Source of the DNA: Pseudomonas alloputida
Lineage (GTDB): Bacteria > Pseudomonadota > Gammaproteobacteria > Pseudomonadales > Pseudomonadaceae
NCBI RefSeq assembly: GCF_021283545.2
Contig: NZ_CP128540.1
Span: forward strand, 4,685,501-4,749,500
DNA length: 64,000 bases
Direction of reading: 5' to 3'
The notes beneath the pieces were generated by a model that saw nothing but the letters and a program-made list of their open reading frames with translations, searched no databases and was not told where the DNA came from. Each line of letters begins with the position of its first letter. Position 1 is the stretch's first letter. The position numbers and the translations under genes are program-made. Positions 38,681 to 50,402 of this stretch are shown here, one piece after another.

Positions 38681-39648
38681 GGGCGGCGTGCACCCAGAAA
38701 AGATCGAGCGGTCATGTTCAGTCCTTGTTCCAATGTGCAAGGGGGGTACCAGCCTAGCAATTGCCGGTTTTTTTCAATGTCTACCTGCAGCGTGCCAAAG
38801 AGCCGCTGGGCAAGGTCTCGCCGGCCAATTAACAGCACAGCGCCGCGCAACAGGCCCGCGGGGACAGGCAACAGCCGAGCGGGCCGCCCGAGCGCAAGGC
38901 CCAGTGCACGTAGCAGTTGGGTGAGCGAGACATCGTCACCGTCGCTGGCCAGGAAGGTTTGGTTGGCAGCGCGAGGATGATCGATGCAGGTAACGACCAG
39001 GTCGACCAGGTTAGCCAACGAGACCAAGCTGCGACGGTTGCAAACCGCGCCGAACGGCAAGGGTACGCCACGCTGCAGCCAGCGCATCATACTGTGGAAA
39101 TTGGCCTTGACGCCTGGCCCGTAGACCAGCACCGGTCGTATCACCACCACTTCCATGCCCGTGGCGGCCGCTAGCTGGCGCAGCCCCTGCTCCGCTTCGT
39201 GCTTGGACACGCCGTAGGCGTCCTGAGGTGCGGGGCTATCATCGGCACGCAGCGGCTGACCGGGCTGGCTGGATTCGCCATTGACCTTGATCGAGCTTAT
39301 GAAAATAAAGCGCCGCACGCCTGCCGCCGCAGCCTGGCGGGCAAGGTTGAGGGTGCCGTCGACATTCACCCGACGGAACTCGGCCAAGCTGTCGCTGGCG
39401 GTTTCCTTCATTACATGTACACGGGCTGCGGCATGCACCACTAGGTCGACACCTGACAATGCCCGGGCCCAGTCGGTGGTGGCGCTCAAGTCCGCCACAG
39501 TCACCGCCTGAATACCGGCCACGGAGGCCCCGCCAAGGTCGCGCGATGCAGCCCGGATAGCGAAACTACCCAAGGTGGCCAGCTGGCGACACAGTGCGCC
39601 ACCGACAAAGCCGCTAGCGCCTGTAACAAGTATTGTGCGTCTTTCCAT
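38677..39648 (-). CDS. NAD-dependent nucleotide-sugar epimerase/dehydratase (WbpV-like)
   Basis: 323 residues, extended SDR: VTGASGFVGGAL at the N-terminus, SSIKVNGE, catalytic Tyr/Lys in DAYGVSKHEAE, and RPVLVYGPGVKANFHSMM. The sequence belongs to the WbpV/WbpK group, which reduces 4-keto sugars such as the WbpM product to UDP-FucNAc or UDP-QuiNAc. Placed directly before wbpL and wbpM, it probably makes the sugar that WbpL transfers. Confidence 0.82.
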   Translation of the reverse strand: MERRTILVTGASGFVGGALCRQLATLGSFAIRAASRDLGGASVAGIQAVTVADLSATTDWARALSGVDLVVHAAARVHVMKETASDSLAEFRRVNVDGTLNLARQAAAAGVRRFIFISSIKVNGESSQPGQPLRADDSPAPQDAYGVSKHEAEQGLRQLAAATGMEVVVIRPVLVYGPGVKANFHSMMRWLQRGVPLPFGAVCNRRSLVSLANLVDLVVTCIDHPRAANQTFLASDGDDVSLTQLLRALGLALGRPARLLPVPAGLLRGAVLLIGRRDLAQRLFGTLQVDIEKNRQLLGWYPPCTLEQGLNMTARSFLGARRP

Positions 39649-39780
39649 GGGCTCGGTCTCAATTCACACAGGCCGCTTCGTGCCCGTTTCGCGGCGCAGG
39701 GCCACCCTCATAGAACAACGCATGAGCGACTGATCAAACAGAAACGCCTGCGGCAGTGCCTGAAAACGCAGACTGGCTGC

Positions 39781-40890
39781 CTACAACAGGCTACGGTAGA
39801 GATCGGCATACGCACCGGCCATGGCCGAAGCGGTAAATACTTCCTCATAACGTTGCAACGCCTTGGCCCCCATCGCCTGTGCCATGGCAGGGTCATCCCA
39901 CAAGCGTTGCATGGCCTGCGCTAACGCTGCGGCATCCCGAGGCGGCACCACCAAACCGGTCTGGTCAGCCAGGTTGATGAAGGTCGTACCCGAGCCCATT
40001 TCGCAGCAAATCAGGGGCTTGCCATACATTGCCGCTTCCAGCAGAGAAATGCCGAACGACTCGGAACGCAGATGGGATGGAAATACGAATGCATAACACA
40101 GCTCCAGCAGCGCCGCTCTGTCATCGTCTGCCAGGCTGCCCAGGAACTGAACATTGTCAAGCCTGAGCTCAGCAGCCTGCTGCTTGAGCTGCGCTTCGAG
40201 GAAGCCACCGCCGATGATCACTACCGGCAGACGGTTGATAGACGCAGCCTGTAGCAGGTAATCCAGCCCCTTGTAGTACCGCAACGCGCCTACAAACAGG
40301 AAAAAGCGCTCGCTCATGCGTGCGCGCCAGTACGCCAGCTTTTCTACCGTCGCACTGGGATAGGTCGCCCGGTCCAGGCCGAACGGAATGATCGCAAGCT
40401 TGTCCTTGAAGCGTGTCAGCACCTGACTGTGCGCGGCATAGTTGGGTGAGGAGACAACAATACGGTCAACATTGGAAAGAAAACGGCTCATCAACGGCTG
40501 ATACAGCTTGAGCAGCCATTTTTGCTTGATGATATCGGAGTGATAGCTGACCACAGTCGGCTTGTTCAGCCGCCCAAGAAAATGCACCAGATCCATGTAA
40601 GGCCAAGGGAAGTGGTAGTGCACAATGTCGGCCTGGGCCGCCAGCTCGGCGAAATCCTTGATCACCGACAGTGAAAAACCCGTTGAAGCGACATGCAAGT
40701 CCAGCTTGGAGCGGTGAGTCAGGTGGCTGCCTACCGGTTCATTGCGCGCAGCCCCACGCGGGCTGAGGTATAGCACCTCTGATTGCACGCCGTGCTCACG
40801 GGTGCCTTCGGCGATCTGAAAAATGACCTGTTCGATGCCACCCATGGAGTCCGGGTAATACGTTTTAAAAAAATGCAGAACCTTGATCAT
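39781..40890 (-). CDS. Family 4 glycosyltransferase (WbpZ-like)
   Basis: 369 residues, GT-B fold. N-terminal FKTYYPDSMGGIEQVI acceptor motif, HYHFPW, and the donor-binding SHLRSESFGISLLEAAMYGKP with the EX7E-type Glu pair. With its neighbours it resembles the D-rhamnosyltransferases WbpX/Y/Z of the common polysaccharide antigen. The start is the ATG that overlaps the upstream gene's stop by four bases; the longer frame lies inside that gene. Confidence 0.85.
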   Translation of the reverse strand: MIKVLHFFKTYYPDSMGGIEQVIFQIAEGTREHGVQSEVLYLSPRGAARNEPVGSHLTHRSKLDLHVASTGFSLSVIKDFAELAAQADIVHYHFPWPYMDLVHFLGRLNKPTVVSYHSDIIKQKWLLKLYQPLMSRFLSNVDRIVVSSPNYAAHSQVLTRFKDKLAIIPFGLDRATYPSATVEKLAYWRARMSERFFLFVGALRYYKGLDYLLQAASINRLPVVIIGGGFLEAQLKQQAAELRLDNVQFLGSLADDDRAALLELCYAFVFPSHLRSESFGISLLEAAMYGKPLICCEMGSGTTFINLADQTGLVVPPRDAAALAQAMQRLWDDPAMAQAMGAKALQRYEEVFTASAMAGAYADLYRSLL

Positions 40891-42029
40891 CGTTCCTTGA
40901 CCGACTTGTAAACCTCGACTGTACCCTGAGCGCAACGCTCCCAAGAAAAGCCACCGGCATGCAGCAGCCCCCGCTGCACAGCAGCAGACCGCCACGCTTC
41001 ATCCTCGAGACCCTGGTGCAACAACCCGGTCAGGCCTTCTACATCATCGGGCGCGCACATCAACGCCGCCGAACCCGCTACCTCTGGCAACGACGAGCTG
41101 TTGGAACATACCACCGGTACCCCCGAGCTCATGGCCTCGAGCACTGGCAGGCCGAACCCTTCATAGTGCGACGGGAAGGTGAACAGCCGAGCGCCGGCAA
41201 ACAGCAGCGGCAAGTCTTCACTGGCAACGAAGCCGAGGTAGCGCGCCCAGCCTTCCTGCTGTGCCTGGGCGATACGGCTGTGAATCGCCTCGCTACGCCA
41301 GCCATGATACCCACTGAGGATCAACGGCCAACGCTGGCGCAACGCAAGTGGCAAGCGGCCGTAAGCATTAAGCAAGGTCTCGATGTTTTTGCGCGGCTCG
41401 ATGGTACCGACGAACAGGCTGTAGCCGCCTAGCTCCAGGCCGTGCCGTGCAAGGGTTTCACGCAATGCCTGAGGAGTCCGAGGATGGAACTGCGGCGAAC
41501 TGGCCAGCGGTACCGCATGAATGCGCTCCAGTGGCCAGCCAAAGTAATCCGCCAACTCCTTCCGCGTGTGGTGCGAAACCGTGATCAGAGCGTCAGCACG
41601 CTCCAGGGTCAGCTTGAGCTCCTTTTGAAGGTAACGGGCAATCTGCGGCGTGTGGCAATGAGCCCAGGTAAAGGGCGACAGGTCGTGAAAGGTCGCCACT
41701 CTCGGCCCTGCAAACGGCGGCAGGTAGAAATTGGTGCTGTGGTAGATGAAGTCTTCATGGCCGCGCAACGCACGCTTGCGCAACAAAGGCATCAGGCGCC
41801 GATAAGCTTCAACCGCCAGGGCATTTTTCTGCACGAACCGCTTGAGCCCATGCACGGCGTCGGACTGGTCCGAAGGCTTGAGCAGTTCGGGCAAGAACCT
41901 GCTGCCAGCAAATAGACGCAGGTCACTGATTTGCTCGGCATGCTGCAGCCGTGACGCCAGTTCATAGGTGTAGCGCCCGATGCCGGTCAACGGGAAGCGG
42001 ACCGACTCGACTGAAAGGATGAGCTTCAT
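40887..42029 (-). CDS. Family 4 glycosyltransferase (WbpY-like)
   Basis: 380 residues, GT-B fold. MKLILSVESVRFPLTGIGRYTYEL at the N-terminus and SHYEGFGLPVLEAMSSGVPVVCSN in the nucleotide-sugar site. It fits the mannosyl/rhamnosyltransferases acting on GDP-D-rhamnose made by gmd/rmd just upstream. ATGA overlaps link it to both neighbours, so it is made with them. Confidence 0.87.
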   Translation of the reverse strand: MKLILSVESVRFPLTGIGRYTYELASRLQHAEQISDLRLFAGSRFLPELLKPSDQSDAVHGLKRFVQKNALAVEAYRRLMPLLRKRALRGHEDFIYHSTNFYLPPFAGPRVATFHDLSPFTWAHCHTPQIARYLQKELKLTLERADALITVSHHTRKELADYFGWPLERIHAVPLASSPQFHPRTPQALRETLARHGLELGGYSLFVGTIEPRKNIETLLNAYGRLPLALRQRWPLILSGYHGWRSEAIHSRIAQAQQEGWARYLGFVASEDLPLLFAGARLFTFPSHYEGFGLPVLEAMSSGVPVVCSNSSSLPEVAGSAALMCAPDDVEGLTGLLHQGLEDEAWRSAAVQRGLLHAGGFSWERCAQGTVEVYKSVKER

Positions 42030-42921
42030 TGATCAGAAAGCATCCAACCCAAGGTTTCGTCCAGCGAAGGCGTATGCCACCCCGGCACAAACCCGCGCAG
42101 CTTGCCATTATCGCCACACAAGGTCTTGACCTCGTTGGCACGGACAAAGGCCGGGTTGACCTGCACGTCCAGCTGATGGCCGGTAATGGCGGAACACTTG
42201 GCGATAACCTCGCGCAGCGAATGCGTTTGCCCCGAACTGACGTTGACTATCTGGCCCAGCGGGCGTGCCTCGATCAAGCCGCGGTACGCCTGCACGACCG
42301 CACGTACATCGCTGAAATCGCGCCATACGTCTAGGTTGCCGAGCTCGATGGTGTCGGCCTTGCGGCGAAAATGCGAAACAATCTTGGGCAGCAGGAAATT
42401 CTCTGCCTGCCCAACACCGGTGTAATTGAAAGGACGCGTGATGACGATAGGCAAACGGTCACACCACAGCCGCGCCATGTATTCCATGGCCAACTTGCTG
42501 ACCGCGTAATCATTGGCCGGCGCTGGCGGGGTCTGCTCGCCCAGCATCCCTTCGGAAACGTTGCCATAGACGTTGGCACTGCTGGCGATCAACACGCACT
42601 CAGGCGTTTTGCCACAGGCCGCGATGGCTTCGAGCAGGTTGCGCGTGCCTATCAGGTTGACCTTGTAGAACGCGTCGGCGGTACCATGCCCGACAAAAGC
42701 GATGGCAGCCAGATGCACAACTACATCCGGCTGCAGTTCGGCGAGCAACGCGCGCAGGCCCTGCCCATCGGTCAGATCGACCTGGCGGTAGTCCGCAGCC
42801 GGCAACGGCTGGCTGCCTGTACCGAAGACTTCATAGCCGCCGGCCCGCAACTCGGCTGCCATGTAGCGGCCGGTGAACCCGTGAACACCTGTAATCAGCG
42901 CGCGCTTGCTAGCCTTTTGCA

Positions 42922-42922
<1 letters not shown>
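42026..42922 (-). CDS. rmd: GDP-6-deoxy-4-keto-D-mannose reductase
   Basis: 298 residues, extended SDR with ITGVHGFTGRYMA cofactor motif, SSANVYG and catalytic DYAVSKLAME. Next to gmd, it most likely reduces GDP-4-keto-6-deoxymannose to GDP-D-rhamnose, as Rmd does in P. aeruginosa. One-base overlap with gmd (TGATG). Confidence 0.9.
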
Positions 42923-44427
<1,505 letters not shown>

Positions 44428-45843
44428 TCAGCGACTGGCGCCCAGGCGAGCAACCTCGCCACCGGGCAGGCTGGTCTCAGGCACCGGGCTCAACCAGACA
44501 TTGACGTTATCCACACTTTCCTGATTCAACTCACCCGCCCAACGGTTGAGCAGGAACAGGTTGGTAATAAAGTCGTACTGCGTTTTCAGCAGGTCCCGGC
44601 GCGCCTTGAACTCGTTCTGCACCGCAGTAAGCACATCCACAGCATTGACCACACCGAAGGTGAACGCCTTCTGCGCCGCAACACTGGAATGCTGTGCCGA
44701 TGACAGTGCGTTGCGGTTAGCCCGGATTTTTTCTACCGCGGCCTGTGCAGTCAGGTAGGCAGTGGTGGTTTCCTTGACCACCTGGCGCCGCACCCCTTCC
44801 AGCTGTTCCTCGGCTGCCAACTGATCATCATACAACCCGCGCACCCGAGCGGAAGTGGAGCCACCGCTGTAGATCGGGATCTTCACCCCAAACGAAGCCA
44901 CATAACTGTCACTGCGCGGCGCCTGGGTATTGTCATAGCCCTGGTCGTTCTGCTGCGCACTCAAGCTTAACGACAGTTGCGGATAGTGCTCGCCCTTACC
45001 CTCGCGCACCGCTGCATTGGCTGCCTCTGCCCCGCTTTGATAAGACTTCAGCAACGGGTTGTTTTCAACTGCTTGGGTAACCCAGTTCTGTAAGGGCCGG
45101 GTGGGCGCCTGCAATGCCACGTCGTTGCGTACACGGCTGAGCGGCTCGGTAATCGGCCGCCCGACGATCTCGGCCAATGCCTCGCGGCTTACTTGCACCT
45201 GATTGCGCGCTTCCACTTCTTGCGCAAGCAAAAAATCTACCCGTGCCTGCATGTCGAGCTTGTCGGTGATTTTGGCCATCTGCCGTTCGAACATGCTGCT
45301 GACGCGATCAAGGTTTTTTTGGGTTGCCCGGCGCTCAGCCTGCACCAGCGCCAGCTCGTCGTCCGCAGCCAGCGCCACGAAGTAGCGCTTGGCGAGGTCG
45401 ACTGTAGCCTCTGCCAGCGTGTCTTCAGCTTCATGACCTTTTTGATCCTTCACGCTCTTGGACTTCTGGTAGCGCTCCCAGGCTGGCTTGTTGTACAGGT
45501 ACTGGGTGAGACTGAGCGAATAGGTTTCGGTGTTATAGAGGTCGCGCTCAGCCTCGTTCTTGCGCAGGATGCGGCTGGAGTTGGCATTGGCCGACACCTG
45601 GGGCAGCAGGCTACCCAGCGCTGCCCGCTGCTGTTCACTGGCAGAGCGCGCACGCGCGTAAGCGGCAAGGACCCGCGGGTCCTCCAGGCGCGCCTCACGG
45701 TACAGTCCCGCCAGGTCCAACACGTAAGTCGAAGCCGAAACCCCTCTTGGCTGCTCACCAGCGGCATCCTTCCCTTCCATAGCCACCGCTTGCCAGGCGA
45801 CCATGCACATCATCACTCCAGGTAACAAACGCAGCACAATCAT
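44428..45843 (-). CDS. TolC-family outer-membrane protein of a type I secretion system
   Basis: 471 residues with an N-terminal signal (VLRLLPGVMMCMVAWQAVA) and two repeated TolC/OEP domains of long helices; typical stretches are LPQVSANANSSRI, VDLAKRYFVALAADDEL and GVVNAVDVLTAVQNEFKARRDLL. It forms the outer-membrane channel-tunnel. Its ATG overlaps the hlyD-like stop by four bases. Encoded with its own HlyD and ABC partners, so it is dedicated to one substrate. Confidence 0.92.
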   Translation of the reverse strand: MIVLRLLPGVMMCMVAWQAVAMEGKDAAGEQPRGVSASTYVLDLAGLYREARLEDPRVLAAYARARSASEQQRAALGSLLPQVSANANSSRILRKNEAERDLYNTETYSLSLTQYLYNKPAWERYQKSKSVKDQKGHEAEDTLAEATVDLAKRYFVALAADDELALVQAERRATQKNLDRVSSMFERQMAKITDKLDMQARVDFLLAQEVEARNQVQVSREALAEIVGRPITEPLSRVRNDVALQAPTRPLQNWVTQAVENNPLLKSYQSGAEAANAAVREGKGEHYPQLSLSLSAQQNDQGYDNTQAPRSDSYVASFGVKIPIYSGGSTSARVRGLYDDQLAAEEQLEGVRRQVVKETTTAYLTAQAAVEKIRANRNALSSAQHSSVAAQKAFTFGVVNAVDVLTAVQNEFKARRDLLKTQYDFITNLFLLNRWAGELNQESVDNVNVWLSPVPETSLPGGEVARLGASR

Positions 45844-47165
45844 TCCTCGATCAGCGATTCAGCGAATATGTTGCGCGCTGGTTTCAACAGGTACTGCAGC
45901 ATGGTGCGGTCGCCTGCGTTGATGAGGACTTCAGCTGGCATGCCGGGTTGAAGCTTGCGGTTGCCAAGTTTTTTCATGCCGTCTTCAGTGACCTTGACGC
46001 GGACCAGGTAGTACTGGTCCCCCGAGCGCTCTTCGACCAGGCTGTCGGCCGAGATCCGCGTCAACTTACCTTCGATGACCGGCGTGGTGGCCTGGTTGAA
46101 CGCAGAGAAGCGGACGTCCGCAGTCTTGCCCAGCTCCAATCGGTCGATGTCCCGAGGGGCCACCTTGGCTTCAACCACAAGATCCGACTGAGCTGGCACG
46201 ATATCCAGCAAAGGGGTAGCTGCACTGACCACGCCCCCAATGGTGTGCACTTTCATGTCCAGCACCATGCCGCTTTCCGGCGCGCGGATCACCACCCGTG
46301 ACAAGCGATCACGCAACGCTGCTTCTTTTTCCTGCAGGTCGAACACCTGAGCCTGAACGTCCGACAGCTCCTTGGCCACGTCGGCATCGAACTTCTTCTT
46401 CAACTGCACGATCTGCAGTTCGGTCTCGCCGATCTGCAGTTTGGTCTTGGTAATGCTCGACTGGTGGTCAGCCACTTCAGTCTTCAGCATGTCGAGCTTG
46501 CGCTCCTGCTCCAGCAAACGCTGGTTGTCAACAAAGCCTTCGGCCAACAACTCCTTCAACTGTTTGATTTCGCCAGAGTACGACTTGTTCAGGCCTGCCT
46601 TGGTGCGGATCATGTCGTTCAGACCGGCGATCTGCTGCTGCATTTGCTGGATCCGCTCACGGTTGACCGAGATTTCGCCCAGCAACGAATCGTGGCGGGC
46701 CTTGAACACCTGCTGCTCACCTGCCAGCGCTTCTTGCGCGCGGTCAGAATCGGTACCTTCCATTATCACCGACGGGATCGAGTCCAAGCCGTCACGCTCG
46801 GCACGCAGGCGTGCCTCTTTATAACGGGCAACAATCAGTTGGTTGCGGGTGGACTCATACTCGGCGCTGAGCTGCGACTCATCCAGCACAATCAGCGGAT
46901 CGCCCTTCTTCACCAGGTCCCCATCGCGGGCATGCAGCTCTTTGACGATGCCACCCTCCAGGTGCTGAACGGTCTTGCGGTAGTTCTGCACCGTAACCAC
47001 GCCGGTGCCGTGCACGGCGTTGCTCAAAGGCGCGAAAGCTGCCCAGGTGCCGAAAATGCCGAAGGTGACAAAGACAACGGTCAGCCCGATGCGGCGGATG
47101 CCGCGATCCGACGTTGGCAGGTCGTCGAAATTGTGGTCGAACGTAGTGATTGCTTTACTGCTCAT
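45840..47165 (-). CDS. HlyD-family T1SS periplasmic adaptor
   Basis: 441 residues. One transmembrane helix near residue 30 (LTVVFVTFGIFGTWAAFAPLS), a lipoyl/barrel-sandwich half (GTGVVTVQNYRKTVQHLEGGIVKEL), ~200 residues of alpha-hairpin coiled coil and the second half (VIRAPESGMVLDMKVHTIGGVV), ending in the PrtE-like VLINAGDRTMLQYLLKP. It bridges the ABC exporter and TolC in the periplasm. Starts 12 bases after the ABC gene. Confidence 0.95.
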   Translation of the reverse strand: MSSKAITTFDHNFDDLPTSDRGIRRIGLTVVFVTFGIFGTWAAFAPLSNAVHGTGVVTVQNYRKTVQHLEGGIVKELHARDGDLVKKGDPLIVLDESQLSAEYESTRNQLIVARYKEARLRAERDGLDSIPSVIMEGTDSDRAQEALAGEQQVFKARHDSLLGEISVNRERIQQMQQQIAGLNDMIRTKAGLNKSYSGEIKQLKELLAEGFVDNQRLLEQERKLDMLKTEVADHQSSITKTKLQIGETELQIVQLKKKFDADVAKELSDVQAQVFDLQEKEAALRDRLSRVVIRAPESGMVLDMKVHTIGGVVSAATPLLDIVPAQSDLVVEAKVAPRDIDRLELGKTADVRFSAFNQATTPVIEGKLTRISADSLVEERSGDQYYLVRVKVTEDGMKKLGNRKLQPGMPAEVLINAGDRTMLQYLLKPARNIFAESLIEE

Positions 47166-47177
47166 CTAGAAATCCTT

Positions 47178-48977
47178 TCAGGCGCCAGTACTGGTGGCAG
47201 GCGCAACGGCCGCGGGCGCAGAGGGTGCAACTGGCGGGGTAGCGGGGGCCTGCGGGCTCGCAGCCTGGCTGCCGCGCTGAAGCTTGGCCTGCTGGGCAGC
47301 CAGCTCGGCAATAACGCGGTCGCGCTCGCCATACAGCGAAATGGAGCCACCGGCCATAACCAAGATGCGGTCCAACCGAGTGAGGATGTTGGGACGGTGC
47401 GAGACAATGAACACAGTCGCGCCGGTTTCCTTGAGCTTTTGCAGGGCTACGCCCAGCGCACGCTCGCCCACATCGTCGAGATTGGAGTTCGGCTCGTCGA
47501 GCACGATAAGGCGCGGGTTGCCGTAGATCGCACGCGCCAGCCCAATGCGCTGACGCTGGCCGCCCGACAGGTTCACCCCGTCACTGCCGATGACAGTGTC
47601 GTAGCCGTCGGGCAGCATCAGGATCATTTCATGCACACCCGCCATTTGCGCTGCCTGCACCACCTTTTCAGGGTCGACCTTGTCGAAACGCGCGATGTTT
47701 TCGCTGATGCTGCCCTCGAACAGTTCGATGTCCTGGGGCAGGTAGCCAACATAGGGGCCGAGGGCTTGCTTGTCCCAAGTGGATATATCAGCACCATCAA
47801 GGCGTACAACACCGTGCTGCGGCGGCCAGATGCCCATCAATGCACGCACCAAGGTGGACTTACCGGCTGCGCTTGGGCCGACAATACCGACAATGGAGCC
47901 GGCGGGGGCGACGAAACTGATACTACGGAGCACCGGGGCTTTGGCGCCAGGCGGAGCGACTATCAGGTTTTCGACCTGAATGTGCCCCTCTGGGGCGGGT
48001 AGCGGCATACGCTCCGGCTCCTTATTGAGGTCGTCCATGACTTTATTCAGACGGTCATACTGCACCTTGGCAGCGACAAAGCCCTTCCAACTGTTGATCA
48101 TTTGATCGATAGGGGACAGGGCCCGACCGAGCAACAAGGAACCTGCCATCAACAGGCCGGGATTGATTTCATGCTTAATGACGAGATAAGCACCTAAAGC
48201 CAACATCACCGATTGCGACCACATACGGAACATTTTCGAAATAGAGCTAACGACCCCGCCCTTATCGCTAGCCTGTGATTGCAGCATCATTACGTATCGC
48301 TGACGCTTGGCCCAACGGTTCATGAGTGTTTCGAGCATACCCATGGACTCGATCACTTCGGCGTTACGCAACGTCTTAGACGTGATCACATTAGACGCTA
48401 CGTTTTCTTTGTTCGCTATGGCTAGAGCCTGACCCGTCACGCGATGATTAATCACTGCAAAGACGGTCAAAATTGATCCACAGGCCAACGTCATCCAACC
48501 AAACCATGGATGGAATAGGAACATGACGACTGTATAAATGGGAAACCACGGAGCGTCGAAAAATGCGAACACGCCCGCTCCCGTGAAAAACTGTCGTAAG
48601 GACGTTAGGTCATTCAACGACTGCGCCGTAGCATCGCCCCCCCCACTCTGAAGCGATCGCTTGAAGCTGGCTCGGTACACATCCCTGCTCAACAGCACAT
48701 CTAACCTATTGCTTATACGCACCATGATCCGCGACCGAACCCATTCGAGGGAGCCTAGCGTCAGCAACAGGACGGTCAGGATCAATGTCAGCATCAACAA
48801 TGTTGACGTGCTGCCGGACGGCACGACCCGCCCGGAAACCTGAATCATGTACAAAGTAGGCACTAGCATCAGCGTGTTGACGAAGAAGCTGAAGAAACCG
48901 ACCGAAAGGAAGCTGCTTTTACAAGCTTTGAGGGCAGCTTGCAGGTTATTTTCGGATTGTGAACTCATGGTATCCAT
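47178..48977 (-). CDS. Type I secretion ABC transporter (PrtD-like)
   Basis: 599 residues from the first of two close Met codons (the second, at 48968, is as likely). A six-helix ABC membrane domain is followed by the ATPase: Walker A GPSAAGKSTL (about residue 364), signature LSGGQRQR, Walker B LIVLDEP, and the switch His in FIVSHRP. The N-terminus lacks a C39 peptidase domain, as in exporters of RTX proteases and S-layer proteins. The last ~30 residues are an Ala/Pro-rich tail. First gene of the operon, divergent from the substrate genes. Confidence 0.95.
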   Translation of the reverse strand: MDTMSSQSENNLQAALKACKSSFLSVGFFSFFVNTLMLVPTLYMIQVSGRVVPSGSTSTLLMLTLILTVLLLTLGSLEWVRSRIMVRISNRLDVLLSRDVYRASFKRSLQSGGGDATAQSLNDLTSLRQFFTGAGVFAFFDAPWFPIYTVVMFLFHPWFGWMTLACGSILTVFAVINHRVTGQALAIANKENVASNVITSKTLRNAEVIESMGMLETLMNRWAKRQRYVMMLQSQASDKGGVVSSISKMFRMWSQSVMLALGAYLVIKHEINPGLLMAGSLLLGRALSPIDQMINSWKGFVAAKVQYDRLNKVMDDLNKEPERMPLPAPEGHIQVENLIVAPPGAKAPVLRSISFVAPAGSIVGIVGPSAAGKSTLVRALMGIWPPQHGVVRLDGADISTWDKQALGPYVGYLPQDIELFEGSISENIARFDKVDPEKVVQAAQMAGVHEMILMLPDGYDTVIGSDGVNLSGGQRQRIGLARAIYGNPRLIVLDEPNSNLDDVGERALGVALQKLKETGATVFIVSHRPNILTRLDRILVMAGGSISLYGERDRVIAELAAQQAKLQRGSQAASPQAPATPPVAPSAPAAVAPATSTGA

Positions 48978-49497
48978 ACTGAGGTAGGCGAAAGCGGCGG
49001 GCAGTGTAACATCCGCATCGGGACAGCTGCGTGTCAGATTGTCCGGAAGCTGACTCGTTCCGTGATCAATCGCCTGAATCATAAAATTTTTGGCGAGAAA
49101 TCTTGCTGATATTTTCCAGCCTCTGCATGCGTGAGCACGAGACGACAAACGGCTATCCACGCAGGAAAAGCTATTGAAGCCATGTCAAAAAAACCGCACC
49201 ATGCAAACACATTGCGCTCAAACGATTCGTAAATCGTTGATTTTCGGATTCTTAAAGGTAATTTTCTCTAATCCTTGCGTTCCGGTCAGGTATCCCCAGC
49301 AGCCTGTGTCGAGTGCTGACAGAATCGCTAAGTTCCCAGCGCATATGAAATTTTTTTTAGAAATCTTGGTTGACAACATTTCCCTCGGACGGCATCTTCG
49401 CCACTCGCAGGGAGCCATCACTGGCCGTTTGGTGCACGCACGGGTTTGAGCAGGTTAGCTACCAGTGTTTTTTGTTTAAAAGGAGCTTAACAACGCC
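48978..49497. other. AT-rich divergent promoter region between T1SS and substrate genes
   Basis: 520 bases, clearly lower in GC than the flanking genes. A ttgaca at about 49368 on the plus strand is a possible -35 element for the substrate genes; no convincing -10 at 17 bases. No protein-like ORF. Confidence 0.5.
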
Positions 49498-50385
49498 ATG
49501 TCTATGCCTTCGCAGACCCTTGACGGCCTGAAAATCAGCTCTCGGGTTACGCTGCTCGAACCGGGCATGTACATCTTCCGCTACGCCTCGCAGCCCCCGG
49601 CAGACAAGCCCGTATGCATTGCCTTGCAGCAAGCACCACTGGGCAAAGGCTCCATCGATTTCTTCCCCGCCGAGGGCGTCAGCAAGAACATGCTGACCAA
49701 GCTGGGCGACACCATTGTGGCGCGAGTGAAAGGTGGCGTAACCACCGTGCTGATCACCGAATACCATATGTTCGACGAAGTGATAGAACCCGTCGACCTG
49801 CGCATCGACCGCATCGACACATCCCCCGCCATCATGCGCACCTACGCCGTGGTCGCCACCGCAGAGCCCGCGCAGGCTATTGCGGCCAGCTCCAAGCCCC
49901 TGCCCATCACGCTTACAGCGCACCTGAAAAAGGCGGGTGAAGTGATGTCCAGCGAGGGCTGGGTCGGCCTCCCGGGCACTGACGACTTCATCGAATCCTT
50001 TGCCGTCGATTGGGCTGAAAAGCCCGTCGGCGTGGATCTGCTCTATACCTGCATGGTGGCCGGCTCCGGCCCCTGCCGCAATGTCTCCACAGGCACTTTT
50101 GTCGGCGCTCGTGCTCAAGGCCTGCCGCTGCTGTGCGTAGGTTTTAGCCTGGTAGGGCCATTGCGCAAACACTATGAACTGACAGGCCTGGTGGTGTTCG
50201 GCAATGCCGAGCCACAGCGCCTGGTCGCCAATCAGATGATGCATGGCCCCACCGGCAACGAGCCGTTGGTGGCGCTGCATATCGCCTTGACCCCCGTTAC
50301 GAAGATGAACGCTGCCCGCCTTAAGTCTCCGTGGGAAAACTCTGCAACCGAGCAGAACACTATTGCAGCGGGCCAGATGGCCTGA
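49498..50385 (+). CDS. Hypothetical protein encoded with the T1SS substrate
   Basis: 295 residues, no signal peptide or membrane segment, so cytoplasmic or itself secreted by the adjacent system. The sequence has a repetitive beta-rich character (LKISSRVTLLEPGMYIFRYASQPPADKPVCIALQQ; PLPITLTAHLKKAGEVMSSEGWVGLPG; GVDLLYTCMVAGSG). I do not recognise a family. It lies 17 bases before the repeat-protein gene with which it is surely co-transcribed, so it could be a chaperone, a second exported component or an assembly factor. An aaaggagc site precedes the ATG; Met3 is an alternative. Confidence 0.75.
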   Translation: MSMPSQTLDGLKISSRVTLLEPGMYIFRYASQPPADKPVCIALQQAPLGKGSIDFFPAEGVSKNMLTKLGDTIVARVKGGVTTVLITEYHMFDEVIEPVDLRIDRIDTSPAIMRTYAVVATAEPAQAIAASSKPLPITLTAHLKKAGEVMSSEGWVGLPGTDDFIESFAVDWAEKPVGVDLLYTCMVAGSGPCRNVSTGTFVGARAQGLPLLCVGFSLVGPLRKHYELTGLVVFGNAEPQRLVANQMMHGPTGNEPLVALHIALTPVTKMNAARLKSPWENSATEQNTIAAGQMA

Positions 50386-50402
50386 AGTAACAGGAATACA
50401 CA

